Source of the DNA: Haplomitrium mnioides
Lineage: Eukaryota > Marchantiophyta > Haplomitriopsida > Calobryales
NCBI GenBank assembly: GCA_049999725.1
Contig: JBNGIS010017710.1
Coordinates: forward strand, 1 to 20,354
Direction: 5' to 3'
DNA length: 20,354 bases
Below are positions 1-7,985 of the stretch, piece after piece. The notes below the pieces were generated by a model. The model was not told where the DNA came from. It did not search any database and saw nothing but the letters and a program-made list of their open reading frames with translations. The position numbers were made by a program, and so were the translations under genes. The stretch's first letter is position 1; every line of letters starts with the position of its first letter.

Positions 1-40
<40 letters not shown>
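1..40. repeat. (TA)20 microsatellite
   Basis: Uninterrupted TA dinucleotide run that begins at the window edge, so its true length is unknown. It is a simple repeat of no evident function. Confidence 0.97.
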
Positions 41-43
<3 letters not shown>

Positions 44-792
44 GGAAACAAAACAGTGTACTCACAACCAAGGAAAATATAATAGAGGGGAAAATGTGCA
101 AGATAAGGGCAAGATGGCTCACATGACCCCTCTTCCTGTCAAACTCTCCTTGCCATTCTCTCTTGGGTCAAATTATGATGTCGCTCCTTCCTCACGTCAA
201 ACTGGACCCGCCCTCTGAGAGAACCAAACAAATATGCTTTCTCGGACTCCGGACAACTCCTTAAACTGATTTTATTCTCTTTTCCCTCTTTGTGCACCAG
301 GTTGATCAGTCTTGGGCTCAAAGTGTTGTGCTAGGCCAAGTCAAACACAAAAATTAAAAAAACCCGGCCGACACAACCCAAAACAGTCAGCCTTTTGGAT
401 CCAGAGATGCAACAACACAAATAAACATTCTAGCTTTCATCTCATGTAGATTGCCAAATTTATGCACGTATCGAATGTTTGTGCGAAAGAATCCCTTCTC
501 GCGGCTTAGGTGCTCCATCATAGATTACTCCATGTGTAGAAAGTATTTGGTTGTATCGGAGTATCTTCTTTTGTGTGTTGAGTATCAAGCTGAAAACCTA
601 GACAAACATTTTGAGAATCATTACAAGTGTTTGATGGTTGTGAAGGTGGAAAGGTAAATTTTGCTTCGAGTCCTCATTTTATTTTTTCAAGGATGTAGAC
701 TGCAATCTCTTGTTGGGCAAGAAAAAAATCATTCCATTATTGAATATCATAATTTGTAAAGAATTTGCAGCAGTTCTCACTTATGTTGTCCC
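41..792. other. Unassigned DNA downstream of gene A
   Basis: No recognisable gene. It lies 3' of the gene A C-terminal block on the minus strand. A 60-codon minus-strand reading frame at 139-321 and a 68-codon plus-strand frame at 451-657 resemble nothing I know and have no start context or neighbour support. The minus strand after the stop at 793 is interrupted repeatedly. It may be 3' UTR or terminal DNA of the element carrying gene A, or host sequence. Confidence 0.5.
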
Positions 793-1490
793 TTATTGAA
801 AATACCACTTTCTCGGCATCAACTTCTCTTTCTTCCTTTTGAGATCGTTTGATTTTAGAATATGCCTTGAGAGGAACGAATATTGAACTCTAAACTCTCT
901 GTTCACTTCAGGTAGGCACTTGACTTGACAAATACCATCTGTAGGTAGCCAAAATTCATATATTGAAAACTTATTGCTCCAAATCTTTGCCTTGGAATCA
1001 TTTAACTGGACTTTGAATTTTTGATTAAAGGTAATATCATGTATCTTTTGAACCAGAGAGGGACATTGTTGTAGAAACATTTTGAAATCCCAAGTTTCCA
1101 ACAAAAGAGTTACTTGAGATTTAGGATTATATGATAATTGAAGTGCCTTGCTAAGACTCGTAATTATGAAAGCTTTGGCACGTTTCAAACATTTCAAGAA
1201 TTAGCTGAACATTTGATCGATTTGATCATGAGTATGGCCAACCATGAAAAATCCCACCTTAATTTTTCAAAAAATATTCTTAGCAATAAAGAGACTAAGA
1301 TATCCAAATAAGATAGAATTCTTATTCTCTCGTGTTGTGTTGTCTAATTGAAGATACAAAGTTAGAGGCAATGACCCTTCAAAGTCATATAATATTTTGT
1401 TAAGCACAGTAACTGTCAAATTAGAATTGCTTCTCAAGTTTTCATACGTTAAGAAGACCCTCAAAGAAAGAGCATGATTGAATATTAAGG
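793..1490 (-). pseudogene. Gene A, C-terminal part: transposase-like (DUF7869-type) protein, separated from its 5' part by a retrotransposon
   Basis: One minus-strand frame runs from 1488 to 793 with two internal stops, a TGA just after the IAKNIF stretch and a TAA near 1200. Visible motifs are LYLQLDNTTRENKN (1318-1359) and VGHTHDQIDQ (1213-1242). I recall this pair from large uncharacterised protein families of plants, molluscs and cnidarians (DUF7869-type, thought to be mobile), but I cannot search to confirm. The acidic residues in LDN..REN and HTHDQID could belong to a DDE-like catalytic set; that is inference. After these motifs come about 135 codons rich in Lys, Phe and Leu, with no recognised domain. 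Removing the gypsy element and one target-site copy joins this frame exactly to the exon ending at 6999. The stops make it a pseudogene. Confidence 0.72.
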
Positions 1491-1495
1491 CACCA
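1491..1495. repeat. Target-site duplication, left copy (CACCA)
   Basis: CACCA directly precedes the TG of the 5' LTR and is repeated directly after the CA of the 3' LTR at 6994-6998. Five bases is the usual duplication length for plant Ty3/gypsy elements. Confidence 0.93.
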
Positions 1496-1622
1496 TGTAA
1501 TGATTACTAACTTTAGTAAGCAACAACTAAAAATAGCGACAATTATATCTAGAAAGCTATTACTAAGTTAGAGGAGAGAAGAGTCAACAAATTAAAGTGA
1601 AATAAAGACTACTTTAGAAGAG

Positions 1623-1745
1623 GATAAAGACACGTAGCAAGCAGAGGATTAAAGCAAATAGAAGGTTCTAAGATAAAGACACGTGGCAAAAGAAGAACTA
1701 AAGAGAAATGGAAGGTTCTAAAGATAATAACACGTGGCAGAAGGA
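1623..1745 (+). promoter_or_regulatory. Tandem ACGT-core (G-box/ABRE-like) modules in U3
   Basis: About 50-bp units are repeated in tandem, each containing a GATAA[A/T]ACACGTGGC-like block followed by an AAGGTTCTAA-like block. Cores are CACGTAGC at 1631-1638, CACGTGGC at 1680-1687 and CACGTGGC at 1731-1738. CACGTGGC is the established plant ABRE/G-box core bound by bZIP factors. Its place upstream of the TATA box fits an enhancer in the LTR U3. Function is inferred. Confidence 0.7.
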
Positions 1746-1865
1746 GAATGAAAGTAAAAGGTGGTCCAATCAATGAGAGGGGAAAAAGGGTAGTCCAATT
1801 AGAGGAGGATAGAAAAGGAACCAATGGGGTTTCACCACCAATGTAAGCAAAGTGCTTTCATTTAG

Positions 1866-1873
1866 TATATAAA
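1866..1873 (+). promoter_or_regulatory. LTR TATA box (TATATAAA)
   Basis: TATATAAA lies about 125 bases before the LTR end. The 3' LTR has the same box at 6860-6867. Transcription would start around 1895-1905, making the remainder R-U5. Confidence 0.75.
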
Positions 1874-1997
1874 GAAGAGAGAGGGTCTTGTTGAGCATCT
1901 CTTACATTGTGGATTCTTGAAGTTCTTTATGCGCTACTCTTGTATGTGTTGTGTTTGTGCTAATTTTGGTGTGTGATGTATGTGTGTAGTGTTACAA

Positions 1998-2013
1998 TGG
2001 TATCATAGCTTGG
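1998..2013 (+). other. Primer binding site, initiator-Met tRNA type
   Basis: TGGTATCATAGCTTGG begins two bases after the 5' LTR. It matches the well-known plant iMet site (TGGTATCAGAGC...) with one change in the first twelve bases. It primes minus-strand DNA synthesis. Confidence 0.88.
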
Positions 2014-2658
2014 TCTTCTCTAAAGAAGCGTGGATTACCCCTCTGTGGAGAAGCACTAAAGACCTCTTGGAGTAGTGGAATCTTCACTTTGCATGAACTC
2101 CAAGAGAGTTAAACTTTCAAGTTTTCATGAATAAAAGATAGCAGATATCCCATCCTTTATAAATGAAGATAAGAAGTTTTACTTGATGTTATGATAGCTA
2201 ATAGATACAAGAGCATTTGTACCTCCTAGAATCCCTCTATTGAATCCCTTTAATATTTGTGTGTTTAACATTGACAAACATTTCTTTCATCAATTTTTAG
2301 TGTATAATTTTGGAGATGATTTTATGGTTTTTGTAATGGAATCAAGAGAGTCTGTTATCTTACCTATAGTAAATTATAGTGTTACGATGGGAGTGTTTTA
2401 TTTATGTTTTGTGGTAGACAAAAAATGGATTTGAACCAAGCTCCTCTAGATGAGTTCAACTCCAAGTGTCAATATTTCTATTCGAGTAACGCCCAAACAA
2501 ACACAACGAGATTTTCTTGTTCGTAAGTTTGGAGAGAGGTTTTGTGATTCAGTGCTAGCCTCAACTAAACCTTTTATTTTACCTTTTCTACATAATTGGA
2601 ATGTGTATATATTTGCTTTTGTATAAGTCGCTCGTAGTTAAGTTGTGAATAAAAAACC
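2014..2658 (+). other. Chromovirus leader between primer site and gag
   Basis: AT-rich and without a convincing gene. An open stretch at 2240-2434 (64 codons, Phe/Val-rich) has no family resemblance and is probably chance. The region would carry packaging signals in a working element, but none can be recognised here. Confidence 0.6.
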
Positions 2659-3630
2659 ATGGAAGCAAACTCTAGCAATTTGGAAGAAGGAGCTTGAATG
2701 ATGGCAAAGTTGGAAGAGATTCAAGCAGCTCTTACAGCAAGTCAATAGCAAACAAATATGTTGATGAGAGAGATGGTGAAAATGCAACTACAATAAGAGA
2801 ATGGAGAAGGAAGTCGAGAAACATTGCTACAAAAGATGAGCAAGTCGTGTAAAGTGGAGCCTTATGGAGGAAGTCGTATGGTTGGTGTTGTAGAAGGGTG
2901 GGCTTATTGAATTGAGGTTCATATGTCATACTATCCGCATGCTTTGGATTTGGAGAAAAGATTATTTGCAAGGTCATTTTTAACTAAGCATACATCAATT
3001 TGGCTACAAGGATGGGAGCGGTAAAAAAATGCACGAGGAGAACAACTCTTGTGGAGCATTGTAAAAGAAGGCTTACTACAAAACTTCAAAGCTATAAACT
3101 CTATTTTAACTGCAAGAACTAAGCTTTGGGAGTTAGAGCAAGAAGGAAGCATTGCAAGGTATATTGAAAGTTTTTTCAGCCTACAAGTTCAAATTGAGAA
3201 TATGAGTTCAACTGAGGCTCTTGACAAATTTCTACAAGGATTGAAGAGAAAGATTCGAGGGGAAGTCATGATGTGCAACCCAAAAGATGTTAATGAAGCC
3301 ATATCGTTTGCGTATAGAATTGAAGGAATACTATGGACTGTGCAAACATGAGGGAATTATGGCCCCACATGTATGGAGTTGGAAAACATAAGAAGAAGAG
3401 ACTTCAATCGCCCAAATCACCAACAAAGAGGGCCACAAAATGCTACGGATAGGAGGATGGAAGAGAGGTGAGAAACTAGAACATGCTACAATTGTAGACG
3501 AATATGACACATTGCACCAAATTGCAGAGCGATACAATGCAATCAATGGCGAGTGTTTCGACAACCTCTTCACAATATCAACAATGAAGGAGACCAAAAA
3601 TGTTAGGGAAATGATGGGCACCAGTAAAAA
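2659..3630 (+). pseudogene. gag: gag pseudogene with zinc knuckle
   Basis: A single frame starting at the ATG at 2659 (MEANSSNLEEGA) runs to about 3470 and on through the knuckle, with many stops. The best-preserved block, 3049-3351, is a retrotransposon gag capsid-like domain: LWELEQEGSIARYIESFF, then EALDKFLQGLKRKIRGEV, then an Ala/Tyr/Arg helix near the end. A CX2CX4HX4C zinc knuckle lies at 3484-3525 in the same frame. It contains a TGA at the position just before the His, usually Gly. Arg-rich sequence precedes the knuckle, as is usual for nucleocapsid. gag would form the virus-like particle. The change to the pol frame happens between about 3630 and 3729. Confidence 0.82.
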
Positions 3631-3728
3631 GACCTCGTGATTTGTTGGGATGAAGAAGAAAGGTGAGGAAAAAAGTCAACAAAATCGAATATATCAGGTA
3701 AAAAAACAAAAGAAATGGAGGACTAATT

Positions 3729-6434
3729 GTGGTTGATGGGTGGATGGAAGGATCTCCAATAAGGGTTTTGGTGGACTTTGGAGCAGAAGAAAATTATTTA
3801 TCACAAGCAATGGCACTAAAGTTGAAGTTACCTCTTGAGAAAGAAGAGCACAAGGTAGTTGAAATAGCAAACAGACAAAGCAAACCAATTGGAAGATTGT
3901 CTCAAAGTATATCTTTAAATATAAGCAACTATCAAGAAGAGCTCGAATGGAAGATCACAAAATTGGCAAGATATTATACCATTTTGGGAATGAAGTGGTT
4001 GAGAAGACATAACGTGCAAGTGGATTGGCAAAAGAAGACCCTCATAACAACTCAATGGAAGATTTGGAGAGATCGTGTACGACCTTATTCAAGGAAACTA
4101 CCTCTATATATGATTGGAGCAAAGTCAATAAAGAGACAAGATGTGGTATTTTTGGGACTCATACATGAGGTTGAAAGTGATAGAAAGGACTCCAAGCATA
4201 AAGTCCCACATGAACTTCAAGGAGTTTTGAAAGAACTTCACAATGTTTTTCCCAACGATTTACCTCTTAGTTCGTCGCATAAGCAATCTATTGATCATAA
4301 GATTGAGGTTGTTCAAGGAAGTACTCAACCGTGCAAGGCACCATATTGTTTGCCTCCTCATGAATTGGAAGAATGCAAAACTCAAATCACTGAACTAGTG
4401 GAGAAAGGATTTATTCAGCCAAACATCTCTCCTTATGGTGCACTAGTGTTATTCGTAAAAAAGAAAGACGGAAGTATGAGGATGTGTATCGACTTTCAGA
4501 CCCTCAACTAACAAACAATGAAAATCAAATACCCATTACCAAGAATGGACAATTTATTTGATCAACTTGAAGGAGCAAACTACTTTACCAAGTTGGATTT
4601 GAGAAATGGATACAACCAAATCCAAACTACACAAGGTGACGTGTAGAAGACAACATTTCAAAGTCGATATGGGCATTTTGAATATCTCATTATGCCATTT
4701 GGATTAACTAATACTCTTGCAACCACTATAGGTGTAATGAATGATATTTTTTGATCTTTTTTAGATTAGTTTGTTATTGTTTTCTTGGATGACATTCTTA
4801 TTTACAACAAAAATCTTCATGAACATCAACAACACCTTCATACAGTATTGAAGGTACTTTGAGGCCACAAACTATATGTTAAGATGTCGAAATGTGAAAT
4901 TGACAAAAGAGAGGTTAATTACTTGGGTCACCGGATGAGTGCTGCAAGAATTCAGGTCATGGATAAGAAAGTGGAGGCTATTAAAAATTGAGAAGCTCGT
5001 AGTGATCAAACACAACTGTGAGGATTTTTGGGGCTAATTGGGTTTTATCGTTGATTTGTGAAAGGTTTTGCACAAATAGAAGAACTCTTGACCAATTTGT
5101 TGAAGAAAAATCATACATGGACATGGGGAGCCATAGAATAATTGGCATTCCAAGCATTGAAGAAATCACTTCTTCATGCTCATATTCTCAAATGGTATGA
5201 CTCTAAACGACTAATATAACTTTCAATTGATGCATCGGAAAAAGCTATAGGCGGAGTTTTGCAACAAGAATGGGAGGATAGCTGGCATCCTATTGCTTTC
5301 TTCTCTAGAAAATTAAGCAACATAGAGCAAAATTATCATACCACAGAGCGGGAGGAGCTAGCAATTGTGTTATCCACTAAGTATTGGAAGCATTATCTCG
5401 GAGATAAGAAGTTTATTCTTGAGAATTATCATAAACCTCTACTCTATCTCAAAATGCAAAAATAGCTTTCCAAAAGGAAGATTCGATGGGCGGAGTGGCA
5501 ACAATGCTTTCATATGACGATGGTGTATGTAGAAGGAAAACGACAAATTACAGATGCTTTGACTCGCATGCCTCAACTCAACATCTTGTTAGAAGTTGCA
5601 ATACACCTTACATGATGGTCAAAAGTATTGGCTACAGTCAAAGAAGATGAAGAGATAATTGCTGCACAACAAAAAAAGTTGGTAAAAATAGTAACAGGTT
5701 TAATTTTCTTCCAAAATAAGGTATGGATCCTTAATAATATCACGTTCTATCGATCTCGTGGTTCTACAATAGCCACACCTTTCTTTTTGATATACGGTGA
5801 GCATCCAACCACGATCTCTAGTCTTCACTTGGCATCCCAACCCACCTCCAAGAATCTAACTATTGATGATTTTCTTCATCATCTACACTATGACATTTGA
5901 CGAGCCATTGCAAACCTTGAAGTGGCTCGTAATCGACAAAAGCAATATACTGATGCTTATCGACGGGAGGTGGCTTTTGCTGTAGGTGACTAAGTCTGGC
6001 TATCCACTTCCAATCTTCCTTTGCTTCATTCTCGTAGGCTTAGTTCCCGCTTTATTGGTCTTTTTTCTATTTTTGCTTGTATTGGTGAAGTGGCATATTA
6101 ATTGGTTTTATCATCTCACATGAAGATTCATCCAATCTTTCATGTCTCTTTATTGCAGACTTTTGTTCCTCGTTCATCCTCTTTTCTAAGTACCCAAGAA
6201 CCCTCTCCACTACCTGAACTTATTGATGGTCATGAAGAGTTTGAGGTGGAACAACTCTTGAAGAAACGTACACGGTGTCGTGGCCGTTGTGAGATTGTGG
6301 AACATTTGGTTTGTTGGAAAGGCTACCCACTTTATGAAGCTACTTGGGAGCCCTTGGAGAATTTGGCTAACGCATCAGTATTTGTTCACTCTTTTGAGAC
6401 CTCTCTTACTTGCAATGAGGACGTTGCCTCTTAA
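3729..6434 (+). pseudogene. pol: pol pseudogene: protease, RT, RNase H, integrase remnant, chromodomain
   Basis: A single frame can be followed from 3729 to 6434 with about fifteen stops and no net frameshift. Protease: RVLVDFGAEENYLS at about 3762-3803, where the catalytic D(S/T)GA is DFGA. RT: KKKDGSMRMCIDF near 4459, then [28 protein letters not shown] and FLDDILIY (near 4780-4806), with the two catalytic Asp kept. RNase H: LSIDASEKAIGGVL near 5220, HTTEREELAIV near 5338, and GKRQITDALTRMP near 5535. After about 5740 the reading jumps straight to TPFFLIYGEHP (about 5775), a motif that lies C-terminal to the integrase catalytic core. The zinc-binding HHCC module and the D,D(35)E core are therefore absent. 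The 3' part holds VGD, MKIHPIFHVSLL and the chromodomain. Confidence 0.9.
6240..6401 (+). other. Chromodomain at the pol C-terminus
   Basis: Residues run from FEVEQLLKKR through HLVCWKGYPLYEATWEPLENL to VFVHSFE. This has the usual chromodomain order: an early hydrophobic strand, V.WKGY, then ..ATWEP..NL and a final helix. Chromovirus integrases use this domain to target chromatin. It is the most intact part of the element and has no stop codon. Confidence 0.88.
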
Positions 6435-6447
6435 AATGGGGAAGGAT
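6433..6447 (+). other. Polypurine tract
   Basis: A purine-rich stretch, AAAATGGGGAAGGAT, abuts the TG of the 3' LTR. It is the expected plus-strand primer position for reverse transcription. Confidence 0.8.
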
Positions 6448-6993
6448 TGTAATGGTCACTAACTTTAGTAAGCAACAACTAAAAATAATGACAACTATAT
6501 CTAGAAAGCTATTACTAAGTTAGAGTATCAAAAAAATGCCATTATAGAGAGAGTGACACATGGTAAGAGGAGAGAAAGTCAACAAATTAAGGTGAAAGAA
6601 AGGCTACTTTAGAAGAGTATAAGGACTCGTGGCAAGCGGAGGATTAAAGCAAAAAGAAGGTTATAAGATTAGGATACGTTGCAAAAGAAGAACTAAAGAG
6701 AAATGGAAGGTTCTAAAGATAAAGACACATGGCAAAAGGAGAATAAAAGTAAACGGTGGTCCAATCAATGAGAGGAAAAAAGGTGGTCCAATTAGAGGAG
6801 TATAGAAAGAGAACTAATGAGGTTTTGCCACCTATGTAAGCAAAGTGCTTTTCACTTAGTATATAAAGAAGGGAGAGAGTCTTGTTGGGCATCTCTTACC
6901 TTGTGGGTTCTTGAAGTTCTTTATGCGCTACTCTTGTATGTGTTGTGCTTGTGCTAATTTTGGTGTGTGATGTATGTGTGTAGTGTTGTTACA
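6448..6993 (+). repeat. 3' LTR of the chromovirus
   Basis: Starts TGTAATGG and ends GTTACA. It is 45 bases longer than the 5' LTR, mainly through a 44-bp block at about 6527-6570 that includes one more ACGT-type module (CACATGGT, 6557-6564). Its other modules are decayed: CTCGTGGC (6626-6633), TACGTTGC (6675-6682) and CACATGGC (6726-6733). TATA box at 6860-6867. Confidence 0.95.
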
Positions 6994-6998
6994 CACCA
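6994..6998. repeat. Target-site duplication, right copy (CACCA)
   Basis: Same five bases as 1491-1495, directly after the terminal CA of the 3' LTR. Confidence 0.93.
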
Positions 6999-7209
6999 AC
7001 AACAAGCACACCTACCAAACAATCTTTATTAATGTTTTTTGGTGGTGAAAGCTAGTGTGGAATAGTAGTTTTCTTCTGATCTATTCCATCAATAACAGTT
7101 CCCAAGTACTTTTGACCATCGGCATAACATTTTCTTTGATGGTTTGCAAGTTTTGTTTTTTCTTTCATTTGTTGGTCACGATGAAGAAACAATTGGCGAT
7201 TATATTTGA
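6999..7209 (-). pseudogene. Gene A, middle exon with IDGIDQ motif
   Basis: A minus-strand exon that starts after a splice acceptor (GATGATGCAG, AG at 7211-7210) and runs into the retrotransposon. It encodes VKYNRQLFLHRDQQ, then IDGIDQKKTTIPH with IDGIDQ at 7076-7093. I recall a D-G-M-D-Q-x-K-T-x-x-P-H motif as a hallmark of the same uncharacterised transposase-like family as the C-terminal block. An in-frame TAG follows the PH. The splice phase fits: the previous exon ends with one base (G) and this one supplies TC, giving Val. The frame then continues across the insertion through a shared Ala codon into 1490. Confidence 0.72.
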
Positions 7210-7985
7210 CTGCATCATCACAAAGCACGAAGGACATAAAAGTAGTTCAACTAAACATATACCAATACTTATAACTTCAAAACACAACCTTAGGTGCTAA
7301 AAACATTCAAGTCATCTTAAACAAATGTTTGGATTACTAAAAATGAAAACTTTGTAATAGATCAAAAATTAACTTTAGGTAATTTGAAAAAAGGAAAATT
7401 TGTTTGACTTAAAGTAAACAACAATTTCAAAAAAAGAAAAACAAGATTTTCTAACAAAGGGTCACAAACCAAAACACATCCTCTGAGCGTTTAGGATGAG
7501 TGGAGACAACAACTGATCATCTACGCGTATATGACCAATACAACAACACTAGTATCATAGCTTGTTGTGACTGTTGTCGCGACTTTTTTTAAAAGAAATA
7601 AGAACAAATCCTATGCAAACAACAAAAATGATTCTTGCTATTGTTTTTTGTGACAATGGCTTTTGATTTTAAGCAACAAAAACAAAACTTGTTGCAAGGC
7701 TAAGGTCACCACCAAGAATCAGATTCATTTTCTCACTTTATTCGATTGTAGGCAAGGTTAAGATTGAAACTAAAAGCAATGGACCCTATGCAAGCATAGA
7801 CTCTCTTCTCACAACTCAAGTTGCTACGAATTATTTGACTCAAATCTTGTTTGTTGAACAACTTAACAAAAAAAAATCTTTTGACTCTAAGTTGAGAAAA
7901 CATAACATCTCTAAAACTAAGCTTTGAGTCTAGAAAAAAGTATATGGATTAACCAAAGGTGTTAAAAGAAGAGAAAATTTGCTAC
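7210..7985 (-). other. Gene A intron
   Basis: Bounded on the minus strand by AAAG|GTAGCA at 7986/7985 and GCAG|TC at 7210/7209. The phases of the two exons agree. The content is AT-rich with many stops in all frames, and I see no gene in it. Confidence 0.7.

Larger units (their letters stand above)
1496..1996 (+). repeat. 5' LTR of the chromovirus
   Basis: Starts TGTAATG and ends GTTACA, pairing with 6448-6993. In the first 78 bases the two LTRs differ at five positions, all transitions, so the insertion is not recent. The 5' copy lacks a 44-bp block present in the 3' copy. It contains an inverted repeat TTACTAA/TTAGTAA near its start, a tandem ACGT-motif array, and a TATA box. Confidence 0.95.
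1496..6993 (+). mobile_element. Ty3/gypsy chromovirus, complete ends but dead, nested in gene A
   Basis: All structural landmarks are visible in order: 5' LTR, tRNA primer site, gag, protease, reverse transcriptase, RNase H, integrase remnant, chromodomain, polypurine tract and 3' LTR, flanked by a 5-bp duplication. The total is about 5.5 kb. The domain order (RT-RH before integrase) and the C-terminal chromodomain define a chromovirus. I cannot place it firmly in a clade; the wording around the integrase C-terminus recalls Tcn1-like or Reina-like elements. gag and pol each keep a single frame over long distances, but together hold about twenty stop codons, and the integrase core is missing. 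It could not move by itself. It lies antisense to gene A. Confidence 0.95.

Noticed and set aside
451-657. 68-codon plus-strand frame near the window start
   Set aside because: No recognisable domain, start context or splice support. It lies in unassigned DNA antisense to the end of gene A.
1998-2013. tRNA gene remnant
   Set aside because: It matches only the complement of the 3' end of initiator tRNA, directly after an LTR. This is a primer binding site.
2240-2434. 64-codon frame in the chromovirus leader
   Set aside because: No family resemblance, no position expected for a gene, and AT-rich low-complexity composition.
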